DNA from: Struthio camelus
Lineage: Eukaryota > Chordata > Aves > Struthioniformes > Struthionidae
Direction of reading: 5' to 3'
NCBI RefSeq assembly: GCF_040807025.1
Contig: NC_090944.1
Span: forward strand, 119,428,738 to 119,492,737
DNA length: 64,000 bases
The notes beneath the pieces were generated by a model, which worked only from the letters and a program-made list of their open reading frames with translations, did not search any database and was not told the DNA's origin. The translations under genes and the position numbers were made by a program. How positions within the stretch are numbered: position 1 is the first letter of the stretch; each line of letters opens with the position of its first letter. Positions 1-15,165 of this stretch are shown piece by piece.

Positions 1-3000
1 TATCTGACCCTTTGCTCTACAGATATTAGAAAAAAAGATATTTGTCTGAAGGCCACTGATACAACCCGTGCTCTGCTGGATGCGCTGGGTTAACAAAATC
101 TTGGCAGCTTTGTAACAAAGCTTATCGCAGCCCATTATCCAATTTGATAGTCTCTGGGTGGAGAGATCTCAGCCATCAGCACAAACAAACAGCTTCAGGA
201 GCCGTACAAAAAAGTTTGATATGCAAAGCTGCAAAGGCGAGACTCTTTTTGCCTTCACATTATATAAATATATAAGCTTTTAAAGCTTGCAGAAACAAAC
301 AAACAAAACCAGATAAACTTCCTTGTTTTTCAATAAATTACATGGGCCATGCAACAATGAAAAGAACTGCTAATGTCTCTTGCTATTGTACTTTGAGGCC
401 AGGACCCTCAGATTCAGAAGGTTAAGGGCATAGCAACCTTTCCGATCAAAGAACCACAAACATGTCCATCAGGAAGATGGGAATCCATACACTGCAGCAG
501 CAAGAAGTTTAACACTTTCTGCTGGTGTCTGAGGTTAAGAGATTTTTACCTCTCCTTCCAAATCCTGGAGGATGCCTTCAGAATGTTTGACTGGACCACC
601 TACCTCAGGTCTGTCATAACGAAGTAGTCACTGCAAACAATCCATCAGTAAATTGAGAGTGCACAAAAGAGGAATCGTAGGTGATGAACCTAGTATGAAC
701 GACAGTTTAGGCGTTTCCTTTGAAAAGGAGAGAAGCTCCTGCATCACGTTGCTGCTTGGCAGCGTCTTCCCTCATCATCCGAGTGCATCACCCCTGTAAG
801 TACAGTCAATGCCTTGTTACACGATGTAGTTTGTATTCAAGGACACTGCTATGAAGCTCTGATACTTCTTGAGACAAAAATATCCAAGCTATCAAGTTGC
901 TGGGATATGCTCTGCATCTGATGCAATTAGGGTGCATCCACCCTAATTGATTTGGATGGAAAAGGAAGACAAAAGCATATCCACTTGCATGGGCTGGACG
1001 CTTCAGACTGCACGATTGCCAAGGTGAGATAATTCACGGAGAGCACCAGCTTGGGAACAGACAGTGCCCAGTCAAATTTGTAAAAATTATAAGCACAGTC
1101 TGGCACAAAATCAATACAGGTAAATGCTGCCATATAATCTAGATCAGGTCCAACAGGACCTCTCCAGGACAGGAGAAAGGAAATTAATAATCATGAACAG
1201 GTATTAATCTGACCAGTTCTAACGGAGAAAAGCTTTGGCAGTCAGAAAGTCCAGCAAAACATTGTATGCGACTTGTCTACCCTAAGAGCTGCTGAATCAA
1301 GGAGCAGCATGCTAAAGATATCTCGTCCTCAGATTGTCTTTTCCTCAGTAACTCATCTAAACAGGGAGATAAATATCGTGCCCCACTGTTGACATGTTAC
1401 TGCTGCAGCTGGCACTTCAGTGAAAAATCAGGAATCCAACGAAAGGATCTTGAACTAGAAAAGCCCTGGCTACGACCACAGGTACCGATGATCGATTTTT
1501 GACGGGTTATCCTGAAGTAACGAAATATGAATTAATCCCACTATACACTAGTTGGAATAATCACGGCTCAAGTCAACATCTTCAAAGTCAAAGATGACTT
1601 TGAATGCACAAATGAATATGTTCCACTTCTATTAAGACCAGAATAAATTACCATCCTCCTATCCTATTTAGTACTATAAAACACAGACTGTAAAACCACT
1701 TGCTCTCTGCTGCAAGGCAGCCAGGTCTACAGCTCCTGACATCAGCAGATAATGAAAGCCCCAGTAAATTTTTATGAAAAGATCCCTTATTAGGATAACA
1801 AAGAAGGTTTGCAGCACAAAAGTGAGGGAAATTGGATAGAGTGCAGCAGGTTATGATATCTAGGACTGAGAGAGCTCAGTCAGCGTCTCCAGTGATGTCT
1901 GGCTGAATAGGAAGAGGCAAGGAACTTCAGAAGTGGTACTGGTAGGATGTGAAGCTATAGAAAAGGAGGAGGTTCTTCTGATACATAAATATCTCTTGGC
2001 AGCAAGCAAGATAAGCACACTGGGAAGGAAAGCAGTGAGCAGAACTGCATATGGACTTCTCAAAATGCATCAGAACCAAGACTACTGTTTTTAGCACCAA
2101 GAAATTCAGCGGAATGCTTTAGAAGTGTTTGTGGTAAACATGAGGGACCGTGTAAATCAGGACAAACAAAAATATAAGTGAAATTTTTTAGTCTGACCAC
2201 GATTTTGGCATTCAATGCAGCAGACTTTCAATGTCAGTGATGCACGCGCTCACTCTGGATAAGGCAAAGTGATTTATAGTCCTCATGGCAGCAAGGTTAT
2301 AAGGCAAGCTCAACAATCCACTTGGAAATATTGCTGGATCTTAACCCGTTTTGGGTTGGGCATTGGGACTAATAGACTAAAATCCTATTCAAGATGTGCC
2401 TCTCCTCCACAAAGAAAAAACATACTGTGAGGACCAGTGGATAAATCTGACCATCACATGTTGTAACAGAGTAGACAATAATATCCAAATACACTGATAA
2501 AGAATTTGGTCAATACGGAACAATCAGGCAGAGAGGAACTCATACGTAGATTCCTAAGTGGTAGTTGAAGTGGAGCTGAAGAGAATTTCTTTCCATCCCA
2601 GATTAAAAAGGCAACGTGAAGAAAAATTGTGCTGATTAAAGAATAAGACCCCATGTCTCCACAGGCATTTGGAAGAAATAGATGTCTCGGGCATACTTTT
2701 CCTCACATAACACGTGCTGAGCAAGCAAAGAAATGGGACTGGAACCCACCACTATTTATACAGCACAGGTCTCCAGAGACTGGACACACCTATGCCTGAA
2801 GATTAAGTACGCTTCTCAACTGTCTAAGACAAAACACTGAAATATCGTGAATGGAAATAAACTTAAAAAAACTCATTACAATAGATTTCCCAAGTCTGAA
2901 ATAGACTAAAATCTAACATTCAATTGAAAGCTGAATAAAAAATGTTAGGATGTTATAAACTAACACTCTAGATTAGAGCATTGTTTTGTTCTTCAATAAT

Positions 3001-3524
3001 GACTAGTTAATGCATCTAAAATTAACTTTGAGGTATCTAGGGATTTTTTTCTTTTTTTTTTTTTTTTTTTTGTTAGCTGTTCCTCAGTAAAGAATATGGT
3101 AGCAGTCTGAGACTTCTTTAAGAGTTTTTTGGATGCTATTACGTTCAAAACAGGGAAGCAATCAGCCAGAGTAGCTGTGACGTGAAAGAGAAGGTGAGTG
3201 GGCAGACTGAAGCGGAAAGTAGAATACAGAGAAATATTTTAGGGTAAAGGAGAGACTGAACTATTTTTACTGTAAAATTTGTTTTATATTCAACACACTT
3301 TCACGGTAAATATTAGTTTATTTCTGAAACAGAAACTGGTTTTATTTTTTGACCTATCAAATATTTTCATGAACTATGAAATACTTTACCAGAATATCTA
3401 CTTAACTGCAAATCAATTTACAGTTCACTATTACAGTACAGTCAGTCATTTGAAGTCAAATATACTGCATAAATTCATTACAGGCCAATTTGTTATACAT
3501 TTAGCTATAATAAGTAGCATCCTA

Positions 3525-3600
3525 AACCATTCGTTAAGTTCAATGGGATTCTCTGGAATAAAGTACAATCAAGACATAAATGCTTAAGATTGATCATGCA
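3525..3600 (+). repeat. CR1-like 3' end fragment
   Basis: AGTTCAATGGGATTCTCTGG, then AATAAAGTACAATCAAGACA and AATGCTTAAGATTGATC resemble the widespread sauropsid 'TCAATGGGACTACTC..GAGTAAAGT..GCTTAAGTG..GGATC' repeat tail. A single old copy. Confidence 0.45.
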
Positions 3601-6600
3601 TTCCGAGCACAAATTCTTTTTCCAGGCTTCAAGTAAATAATCTCTTTTGTAAAAGTAAATAAAGACAAAAACGTATTTGGAAAAAGTAAAAGAACATGCG
3701 AAAAAATTGAAACGTGTTAGGTTTTTTGCACACAAGTCACATCTCCTACAATTTGCATATTTGAGGTAAAATAACTGGTTTCATAAATTCAAATGAAAGA
3801 AATTTCTGAAATAACAACTATGTGCTGACATAAAAATGAGATATTTTAACTATCTGCTATTATTTTGCTTTAAACACTATCTAAAGTATATTACCATCAA
3901 ACTCATGTTGAGGAGCAGGGAACAGCACAGAGATATGTGTACCACATATCTAGAAGTAAAATTCTCTCCCATTACTTTCAATATTTTCCACTATTACCCT
4001 CAAAATACAAAACTTTCTTCTCCTCTTGGTTGTCTCAAATGCAAAATACCAGTGCTTATATTGTGTTCTGATAGCCTACTGCCCTGCGTGGCATTTAACT
4101 GCGAGAATGCATTCTTTTTTATGGGAAAATCTGACTCCTTAGACTGACATTGACTCAATATGTTAATCATTGAACAACTGACATTTTCTAATGTATATAT
4201 GACCAAAGGCTTGGTTTTAATCAAGAAAATTGAGGACTCTAGGGAAGCTTTGCCTGATGAGTTCAGAAATGAGCGATGACTTCAGCATTAGCTCTAGAAA
4301 TTGTAAGCGCATTTGAAAAAAAATGAAACAAAACTACTCAGAGTGCCATTTTTGCAAGGACATAGAGCAGAAAACCAAGTCTACACAGTCTAAGTAAAAC
4401 TTTCCTGACAGTAACTATATTGTACACGTCAGGTCAACTGGAAAACAGTTCTTGGCACCATTTAAATCCTACAGAGTTTTAAAAAGAAAGCTAAAAAGAA
4501 TTACCAAAGACCTTGCCAACCTAAGATCTATCCAGTTTTGCTCCCCAAGCTAATGATTTTCGGAAACCAGATCTGTGCAAACAAGCAGACCTTGAGGGGA
4601 AAAGCCCCATACCTTGGCAACTTTTTGTTACAGCAACCCAACAGAAGAAATTAAATGGAAAAATGCCTGACAAAAATCCATAACTGCACCCAAGATAACT
4701 ACTTGGGAAACACATACTGAAAATACAACCAAAATTTATGTATTTGGGGAGCACAAGGCTTAGGTCTTGTTTTCCTTGAGTATCTGACAGATCTAGGGAG
4801 TAAGTCTCTTTAGGTTTACTTGACTCCATTCGCTAAGTCTTACACATTAGATGTGTAATTCATAGTTCATCATGTTCCTTTTACAACTTATTTCTAGCCA
4901 AAGCAGTTAGTCTCCCACTTTCTCTTCACAAACTGACTCAAATTTCTTCTCTAGCATCCCTGTTCTGTACATAGGTATTTGCTCACTGGGGACTGAAGAA
5001 AGATGACCGTAATTTAGACTCCAATCATACAAAGAGAGACTTTGTGTGCAACTACAGGAAGAAAAACACCACACAAACCGCAAATACAACGTACTTCCCT
5101 ACATCCTAAGATACAAGAACTCCACAGTTCAAAGAAAGATTGCAGGAAATTAAGAAAGAGGAGCACTGACTGGATGAGCCAAAAAGTGAACACATCCAAA
5201 ACCGATGCCCAGGAAGGCACTGATGCCCTGTGGAAGGACTCTAATTATGAAACAGTTCACATCATACTTCAATGGTTTGTGGGTTACACATGGCAATATA
5301 TTTTGGTTTTTTTTTTTTTTTTTTTTTAAATGGGGCTGTTCCAGAAACTTAAGGCCCTCTGTCTAGGTTCAGGTATAGCTCTGGCTGAACATCCCAGAAA
5401 ACTGCTCATAACTCAGTTGAACCAGCTATCATAAGCATGTATTCAGGATGTGCTTTTTCTTAAGTACACTGGGTCTGATTAAAAAAATAAGGGCTCAGAC
5501 ATATCTTGGCATTACTTACACATAATTAAGCACTTTATTTTCATCATCTTTTTTCTTTTCTTTTTTTTTTTTTCTTCACTAGCAGAAAAGGGCATCACAA
5601 GATGTTCGGAACATCAGAACGTGCAATGACCCTGAACAGATGCAGCACAGAACAAGAAATACTTGAAATCTATTCATAACTCGGACTATCCTCTTTTCAC
5701 TAAACATTATTACTAATCCCACAAGCTCAGATTTATTAATGCCAGGAAGTGCCAAAAAATCATAAGAGCAGCTAAAATTATACGAGATCTTTAAAATACA
5801 AAATTCAGAGATTTTGCTTGCCTTTGGGTTTTGGCATTATCTAAATAATGCTTTTTCTTTGCAATATGCAGGGTTGGAAATCTCTTTTTAAATAAAAGTT
5901 CAATTCTTACATAATAGGCTTCTACCAAGAGCTAGGGCTTTAAGATAAAGTGTCAAGTATTTTCACAAAAATCTTTAGTTAGCAACACAGTCAAACAAGA
6001 TGCAATCACTGAGTCATTACCAAGTTAAATGGTATTGATATGCTTGAAGACAGGCTTCACAAAACAGATTGTTGTTGTTATTCTCCATAAGATTAGTTAA
6101 CTAAAACTAAACTCCCTTTCAGGTTACTTTTTATTTTAGTCCCCAGCCAGCTTCAAAACTACACCACAGGTAAAGTTATTAGCTACAGCAGTGACCCTCT
6201 GTGCAGAATTTCTTAAATTCCAGCACTTTTATCCCACAGAAATTTGAATTTTCATCTTTTTTTAAACAAATCCTTTTGTCAAGCTCCACATGCTTTGCAG
6301 GAAAAATGTTAATTTATTGAGGTGGTTTCATTTTTTAGAATACATCCCTAAGTTGTTTAAAATTCATGGGGATTGAATGTCTTCATCTTCTGGTCACTTT
6401 GTCTACTATAGCAGTACAAAAGTCGTCAAAACTTCAACTTAAATGACCACAAGAGGATCTTCTTGTTTGCTATCAACCTGCAGTGGAGCTGGAGCAACTG
6501 GGAAGGCAAATGTGGCTCAAGACAGCTGCTCTTCTTGCTTCTGCTGCTCTCCAATACAAAGAACAGGGGGAAAAGAATCATTTAGAAATACTCCTTTCTC

Positions 6601-7080
6601 CTGTCTTACTCTTCTCAAAGATTTTGGCCTATTTACAGAACCAGGACGAATGTCTTTTGTGTGTCAGCATTTATTAGAGTACTTCATCTTACTCCCTCCT
6701 ATGTGAATTCCAACATCTCCTTGCTTCCACCGATTATATTCCAGCGCTAAGAAAAAAGGACTAGAAGGTTTTTTGCCTACTTTATCAACCATCGACCTCC
6801 AGGGCACACGCTCACAAGGTCCTGTTTTAAATACTGCTTACAATGGTAGTAATGCACAAATTAATGTAAATATTTCTTATATATTAGTTAGTCAAACACA
6901 AACACTTGTTTTAAAGGCAGGAGGCCTATGTTACACTGCCAAGGGCTATCATTTTGTTTTTGTTAAATATTTAACAAGTTTTTTAAATGCCGAGTTCACT
7001 GTATGGACTGGAATGATGGTATAATAATGGTATCGAATACAAATTATGCTTGCCCATAGCATTCTGAGAGGAGATCTAGT

Positions 7081-7223
7081 AGTATAGCCTTCCATAGTAT
7101 AGTCTTCCATTTCGGACCCCTGTATTTAGAGATGACCTTGAGAATAGTTCTAAAAGCCGCTGGTATGTTACACCACTGATCCACTTTGAGAGGAGGGAGG
7201 CACTTTGCGAGGAGGCACTTTGC
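7081..7223 (+). repeat. Two separate tandem duplications, each with a 15-bp period
   Basis: 7081-7095 and 7096-7110 differ by one base (AGTATAGCCTTCCAT versus AGTATAGTCTTCCAT). 7196-7208 and 7211-7223 are identical (GGAGGCACTTTGC), with a weaker third copy just before. Confidence 0.8.
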
Positions 7224-9317
7224 TCTAAACAAGGGGCATCAACGTTAACTTGAAATGGACTCTGTGTTCCGGCCTTGGGCAAGCCTGTGTCACCTCTGTT
7301 CCTGCTGATTTCACTGCTGCTAACTTTCACTTGAGGATTTGCCTAATCTTGTGACCAGCTGAACGCGACAATTCTGGATTGTATTTTAGGAGGTGTAGAT
7401 CAGAGAACTTATTTCTACCTAAAGACAGGTGTTTAAAGTTAACACTTGCTGCGTATCAGATATACTTTACTGACATCAATGCATTATTGAAACTACTATA
7501 AATTCTCTGTCCTTTCCTACTTTGTCCTTTGAGGCTTTCTCTAAGGACAGCAACAACAACTAACTGCCTACCAGGGGAAACCACTGCTGCAAACAAACAC
7601 TTTGCTGCTTGGGACACGGGCTCACATAATCAGAGGGAATACGTACTTATTGCCTTCTGTGCTCTGCCACTTCTCTTCCTTTACTAAAAAAAAAAAAAAA
7701 AAAAACACCAAATAAAATAAAATAAAACCACCACTGGGTTAGGCACCACATATCACAAAGCAAAGAATGAGGAAAATATGCTATTTCTGTTAAGTGCCCC
7801 ATATCTCACAGCCCCATATGCTGTGATTTTGAACAGGTAACGAAGCAGAGTAGGGTAAATGTGTTTCCCATAACAAGTGCCACGATGCAGAAAGGGAGAT
7901 ACGCACAGACAGGTCCTTGCACAAATAAAGACTCCCACTAGACACCTGGGCTCCATATTTGTACAAAAGCTATTCATTTCAAGATTTATGTCTTAGCTTT
8001 CGATAGCCACGTTAGCTGGGAAAAAGATTTGGAGCATTTTAGTAAGTTCTATTTTCAAACCACATTGTAACACAGGCTTCTTTCACGCCTTTCTACAGGG
8101 AGTCACGTTCTCAGTGACATGATCCCCCTGGAACTAGGCAAATTTCCACGTGGGACTCCAACTAAAGCAATTAAATTGGTCTTTCACCCCATCGGGAAGG
8201 AGAAGTTACAGCACCGCCAGGAGGGGAAGAGCCAATAGCATAGCGTTGACTTCCTCAGGGTGGGGGGGGCTGTTGCTAGGGTAAAGGCACAGGGCAGGTC
8301 TCTGGCAGGTGCCGCCCTGTTCCCTGCTGGCTCCTGCCCCCGGCCCACCCCAGCTGGGGAGCACACCGGGCATTTGAGCTCCTTGGGCAAGGCTAACGCT
8401 GGCACCCAGCCCAGCAACGTGTCGGTTCACGCCTGCGTCCCATATGCACTCCATACTTTGTGATTCCCATTTGATGCCAGTGGGCATACCTTACGTGCCT
8501 GACAACCAGAAAATGTAATAATTTATAAATGTATTTGCTTGCTCCCAACATAAACAAGCAAAATATTTAGCATTTTTCAGGATGTATGTGACTCAACACT
8601 TAGGTTGCCAGTCTTTTAGATATTCCAGACTGGGAATAATAGCGAAAATCCCTTTTAATACTACCTAAAAATAATAAACCAGGTGCAAAGTTAAATAGAG
8701 GTTTTGTTGCCCTAAACTCAGTAAATAACTGTGACTAAATTCAGGCAAAGGAACAGCTGACACAAGACGAAGAATATCACACCGTTTTAACAAAAAGACT
8801 ACAGGTCGGTTTTTTAAACGTTGGTTGTTTACCTATGGGTTTCCAAACGCTGAGAAATCTGCTGTACATACTCAAATAGCATGGCAGAAAAATCCTGCCT
8901 GCTCTTCTGGTCCTACACCAAAACCCTTTAAAAGGATAACGAAGACAGCATCGCATTTCATAAGAGATTTCCTGAATGCCTGCTGAGCTGACCTTGTTTA
9001 CAAGTAGTCACTGAAACGATTCATTGCTTGTACTTTCCACTCCAAAATGCTGTGGTTCAGAATTTTCTGCCTATACCATCCACACGGACACTAGCCAAAA
9101 AGAAAATTTCTATGTAATTATTCAATTGATTATTATTAATGTTCGCATTTAACAAAGAAAAAAAATTGTCAGCTGGAATGCATAATAATCACTTTGCATC
9201 TATTATGCAAGAACTACAAAAGGCATTTTCTTTCTTAATAATAGCTATGAAACACAAATATAGAGTCAAACAGTTGTGTTTTGTTTTAAACTAGAGAGGA
9301 CCAGAGGGGCAAAGAAG

Positions 9318-9445
9318 TGAGCAGCAAAGGACTGGACTGGGAGTCAGGAAACAAGCTAAATTCATAGCCTGCAACACACCTCCTGTGTGATTTTGAGCAA
9401 ATCACTTCGTCACTGCGCTATGGTTTTTTCATTTGTAAATTATTG
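9318..9445 (+). repeat. MIR-like CORE-SINE fragment
   Basis: The order of motifs matches MIR: ACTGGGAGTCAGGA, then TCCTGTGTGATTTTGAGCAA and ATCACTTC, then a TTTCATTTGTAAAT stretch matching CTCATCTGTAAAAT. The copy is well diverged and lacks clear target duplications, so it is an ancient insertion within ACYP2 intron 3. Confidence 0.65.
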
Positions 9446-11037
9446 CTTTCCCCTATTCTTTGGCTTTATTCCTTTATTTTATTGCTTGTTCTTTGGTAGG
9501 AGAACCATCTCTCGTTACAAGTTAATAAACAAGCCAAGCAGAATGGGATCCTGACTGACTAGAGCCCAAAACCATTTTTTCTTTGTGTTGTTTAAAATCA
9601 GTAGGATTTTAAGGATAGAAAGACAATCTCTCTTAAACCTAGCTGAGAAGATTAAAGTTGTCATGACCACCAGCTGCTTCCTCCTGCCATTCCACTGGAA
9701 GGTACTCATAGCAAAACTGGTGAAAGGAATTCTGCACACACAGAACATTATTATTTATTTCAACAGATGAAATCAAGTCACTTTAGCGATTTTAACCTAA
9801 AACAACTTTGCAATACAGCTAGGGAACATCCCACATATTCCCAGATTTGCTACTGCAATCACCAAAGGAGGTATGGAAATAAGCAGCTAGAAGAAAGCTT
9901 TAACATCTTAAACAATTGCAGCTAAATCCAGTACTGATCTCAGCGCTTAGGTAGGCTGATTCTTCAATTTTCCCCCGCTTTCATTTGAGAAAGCAGTATT
10001 TCACTAAGGGGATAACAAACAGGTTAAAATGCCAAACTGACTACTCTGGTTGGCCTAGAAAAATAAATTGATACAATAACGCAATGATGCAACTTAAAAC
10101 AGTCCAAATGCACATATATTACTGAAAACTTCAGATTAGAAACATTTTATATGCTGAAATTTGGAAAGATGTCATACTCTTCAGTTCTTTATTGAGAGCG
10201 GCTAACTACTGCACAGAGCCCCAAGAACTTAAAATCAGAAACCGTGCTCTAATAATTAGAGCACAGGATCAGATATCAACAGGTATTAACAGTCCTACGC
10301 TTCTCTCTCACTCCCCTCCCAAGTTTTGCTGTATGAGACTGTACTGATGCTGCTCTGTGCCTCACTTTTGTGTACAGCATGGGAATGACGCACACATAGC
10401 TCCTCAAAAGAACCGTTTTCAACTTCAATTCATATTCATACTAGGAACTTGAGAGAACTAGTTACCAAAATTTGCCTCGGCACTCATTCCCAAATATGGA
10501 TAGGACTTTTGTGGGTATCAGAATTTTAGCACCACTACAATTGTAGAAAGTAATACAGATTCCATTTGGTTTCTGAAATTGTACTTGATTGCTACTGATG
10601 TACTTACAAGGACACTTACTGCAATAAGCAACAACATCAAACACCTCCCAGGGTGGCTAGCAGCGGGTTCTGATAACTGAACTTTAAGGGATGGCTTTAA
10701 AGATTTTTAAAGAAATCCACTCAGGTAATCTCCGACCCAAGCACTGAACAGCTGCTCGTTACATCAGAATAATGAAATGCAAAGATCATTTTTCTTACAA
10801 ACTACTTCCTACTACACTAACAGTTTATTTATGGACAGAGATTGAATTCAGAAAGACAAATATAGCAATAGGAAAGACCAAAACTTGCAAATCGTCATTC
10901 ACAGGACTCTTGGCAGGATCAGATTTAGTTAGCAGTAGTTTATACAAACCAATCCGCTTAAAATGAAGCATCTAACTTTATATGGTCAACCACCTGATAT
11001 GATGCAACAGCCACTCATAATCAGTACTAAGTTAAAG

Positions 11038-11072
11038 TAACTTAACACCAGTAACTAACTGGTGTTAAGTTA
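11038..11072. repeat. Perfect 15-bp inverted repeat, 5-base loop
   Basis: TAACTTAACACCAGT, loop AACTA, then the exact reverse complement. It could form a cruciform or RNA hairpin within ACYP2 intron 3. No terminator role is expected in a vertebrate. It may be the remnant of a small inverted-repeat transposon. Confidence 0.9.
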
Positions 11073-14000
11073 TTCTGACATTCAAACTGCTGTGGATACT
11101 GAGGTAAAGTCCTGTCGCTCTGGTCTTTAGAGGTTTAACTCCCGAAGCCTTTTTAAAGAAAATACAGTACTGCCATTTTCCCCTTTAACATTCAGTAGAA
11201 GAAAAGCAAAAACACAGAATTTGCGATTTACTATCTGATCAAAAAGGCAGGGCCACAAGCAATGACTTTAGTTGGTAACCCGCTGATAGACCACCAGATA
11301 ACGACAGGACTGGATGTCAGACTTCTGCTCCATAAAATAATCAGATCACACCTCAATTAACCTAAAAGGAAGGTAAACTTAAAGGAAGGTCGAGGAACAC
11401 TGTCACGTCCACTGAAATATTTTGGATTTTAACAAAAAAAAAAAAAATTCAAAAAGCTACCAGCAAGATAAATTTAGTGCTTTTTTTGCAGCCATTTTCA
11501 TACTCCTGGAACCATTCAAGTCTCCGTCATTGTAACTCACCGTTCAGATGCGTGTTTACTGGTTAGCAGGAGAACGTACTCAAAAAATCCAGTTTCTTAA
11601 CCAAGATCCAAAGAGACTTTAGAGATCACAAAGACACTTCCAGTCAACAAAAACTAGTGAGTAAACTTGATATTATACAAACGCATTAGATCTCGAGCTT
11701 TAGGGGGATCCTGATACATATCCTGATACCCTTGGCACGCTTAGCATACAAAGTACTTCAGTCTTTAGACCGAGAAGAGATGTTCCTCTTTTCACTCATG
11801 CTAATATTCAGTACTTTTTCCCCTAATTGAAAGGACAGCAGTTCCTGAAAGCTGAAAACACAAATAACTACAGCTGTGTTAGCAGGGTTCATCACTAGGA
11901 CAGCCAGCATTCAATCACCTTTGCTCTTCCTAGCAGGTCTCACACAACGCATTGTGGGGAGTACTGCTGAGTGTTTGTGAGGGCAGCAGGAAAATATAAT
12001 ATGTCAGTTCATGCTCTAACAAAAAGATCTGGAAAAACAGCCAAATAGACTGCAGTCATTTTGCAAGGTTTCATGGGACCCCTGTTTGTCTGTCTAGAAA
12101 TAATTTTTTCTTTTTAAATATAACCGGACATCATATGAGTGATGTTTGAGACAAACACCAGGGAACAGCAAACGTGTTTTGCTATCTCTGAAACTAAACA
12201 GTATCGCTCAAGCACAGTTTCCCTGGCCAAGTAAGGAGCAGCACAGGCAACTGTCAGTTGCAAACAGCACAAATAAGAATTCTGTGTACATATTCCCAGG
12301 CAGGATACAATACAGGTGTAATCCACTGCTTGGAAAACAGGTGGCTGAAAAAATTTTGACCAATTTCATCTTCAAAAGGAACTGAATTTGCTGGCCAGCT
12401 GGAGCTTGTAAAAATTCTTCCAACAAAGTGGTTTTCATCCAAGCGCACTCTGTGTCAGTCTGCCTCCCAGCCTGCCAGGGAGGCTGCGCTTTCAAAGTTC
12501 ACAGCCCCCACGACAGTCATGCTATGCAGACTTGCTCAAGACCAGTGCTTCCAACACCTCTGGCTCTGGAATAGCCTCTGCAGAGCTCTCTTGGGGCAGA
12601 GGCCACACAGTTCCCCACTGTGGATCTCTGTTTCCAGGCTCCTGGACCCCGTCTGCAGAAGCGGGCCAGGCCAGGAAGATCCATCTCAGACTCGTAGCAG
12701 CCAGCTGCTCTTCTCCATCCCCTCTAGACTACAGAGCCAAGCCATGCCACTGTCCCAAATTCTTTTAAAAATCTTCTTCCTCTGTAAAACATTGAACCAC
12801 CTAATTTTAAAGACTTTAATCCACACAGATGGAAGGGCGTAGAGCTGGGCTGCCTCACAGAATTTCCAAGTACTGATCTTGAAAGCTAATTTCAAGGAAT
12901 GCTATGTATTATAGTGGAGCAGCGCCAAAGGCTCGGGATTAACATTTGTACAACATAACAGGATTTCAGGTGAGTCCCTATATGGCAAATCAAACCTGCT
13001 CAGATCCAAAAATCTCATTAAATGAATGCTGGGAGATTTGTGAGCTGGAACAGATTGGTTTCATTGCTCCAGGTGGTTTGTTTTCCAGTTAACGCTAAAA
13101 CTCTATGGCTTGTAGCGACCAAAAAAAAAAAAAAAGGAAGGAAGGATATTTGCCTAGGATCCTATCCCATCAGAATGGTCATTGCAAGTTCAAGGAATCT
13201 TCTGCAAACACGTAATATCAACTTCCCATTTTAAACCCTGTTTTTCTTTCATAAAGTTCTGAATACTTTCCAGACTTCTTTAAGATTGATTTTCTTTGTT
13301 CCTTTAGCAGAAGGCAACTAGCAAGAAGAGCCCACAACATCACAGTGTTGTGACAACACTCACCAAAAGTACTTATTAAGGTAAAAGAGCAGAGCATTCA
13401 TTATAGATTAAAACAGCCAACTGTCTCACCTGAAACATGGAAAAACCTCACACAGAATACCAGCTTCTAAAAGAAAGCTTCTAATCCTGGAACACACAGC
13501 GATTACGGCAAATTAACTCTAGAGCAAAAGCATGGACCAAATCCAGTGTCTCAGCGTTTGTCTAAATGATTCCCTACATGGGTAGGCTGTGGTACCCCCT
13601 TCACAGAGGGGCTGCAGAAAACAGAAAGGCAAAACAAAAACGAAAACAACAACAAAACCTCCCCAAATCACACCCACAGAAAGTAACATTAACTCTGCAG
13701 GACACTTTGTAACTTGCAAGGTAGAGTTCAGGGGAGGGGGGGAAAAAAAAACCCACCTCAGAGCACTACGTTAGGCAAATAAACGCTTTCCCTGGAGTAC
13801 AAAACAAGGGAGTGGAAAGAGGAGCTGGAAAACAGAAAAAGGTAAGACTGAGTTATATAATGAAATTACCCAGCAAGACATAACTGAAAATTGGGTACTG
13901 GAAAGTTAATCAGATACCAGTTTCCTATCCTTCTGCTGTAATGCACTAAAAATAACAGAAAGAACATCAGAAGCAATTTTAATTTTTTTTTCCCTCCTGC

Positions 14001-15165
14001 CAGCAAAGGGTATATCTTAAGTACGTACATCTTTAACGCATACTCATCTTATACAAAAATATGGTAAACAAACTGAACACAGCTTGCCCATGAGTAAACT
14101 CAGCAATACAATAATTTGTGGAATAAAAGTAACATATCTATCAGGATCAGAAAAAGGCTTCAGGGTTCTTCCCCATAAAACAAGATCTACCTACCTTCCT
14201 ATTCCTCTCTGGCTACCTGTGCACAGCCACATAAGTGACAGAGATCTCACTTAACAGACCAAGGCCCTCTAACCAGTCACAGTGCCTAAAAATCAGAGGT
14301 ATACTAGCCTTTTTATTGTTTTAAATTGGAAACACACCTCTGTTGACTACCATCATGGACTAGGATTTAAATTTTTGGTATAGCAAAGACTACATAACAA
14401 AATGCATTAATATTTTCACGAAAGGAGAATGGATTGACTGGATGAGCTTCCTGAGGCTTAAAAACAATATCGATTAAAAGCAACATTATGCATTACATTT
14501 ACTACCAGAGTGAAATTATGCTTCACCTCAATGAACGACATCCAGAAACACCCAGGAAATACAGCAGTTACACATCTATCCAACATACCTATCCCGTGTA
14601 GGGTTCACTAGCACATAATTACATTGCAGTTCTTTCCTCAGTTAGTTAGTATGTACGGGCCATACTCAGTGAAAATTTCACTAGGTCGTTCTTACAAGCT
14701 GTTCCAAGCGTTGCTGCTTTGTAGTAATATTCAGAATGACTCTAATAAACTACTGGAATTACATAAATTGCTCCTATTTTCAAGTCATTTTAAACTCCTA
14801 AAACTTAATGTGAAACAGCACAATCTCCACTAATTCTATGCATTAAATCCACCTTAATAAAGAACAGTGGTCTGCAAACATTGAAGCACAAAGGCTTGGT
14901 TTTGAGCTATGTTTAACTCACCAAGAATGGAACAAAGCAAATGGGTTAACTTTATTAACATATAAATCAGTTATGTCACCATTCTTCCAGCACTTCTTGC
15001 TCACATGGGTGAGCTCACAGGGTTCTGCTCTATTTACAAGGTTATTTTTGTTCTCCCTTTGATAACAGGTCTGTGACATTCATTCCAGTCAAGATTTCCA
15101 GGAGGGCATATGCTAGAAGTTAACTGCTAAAACTTTATTTAAAAACCTGAATTAACTTATTTTCT

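Noticed and set aside
7265-7340. GGCCTTGGGCAAGCCTGTGT resembles the MIR 'ACCTTGGGCAAGTCACTT' segment
   Set aside because: Only a short stretch fits and the surrounding motifs are not in MIR order.
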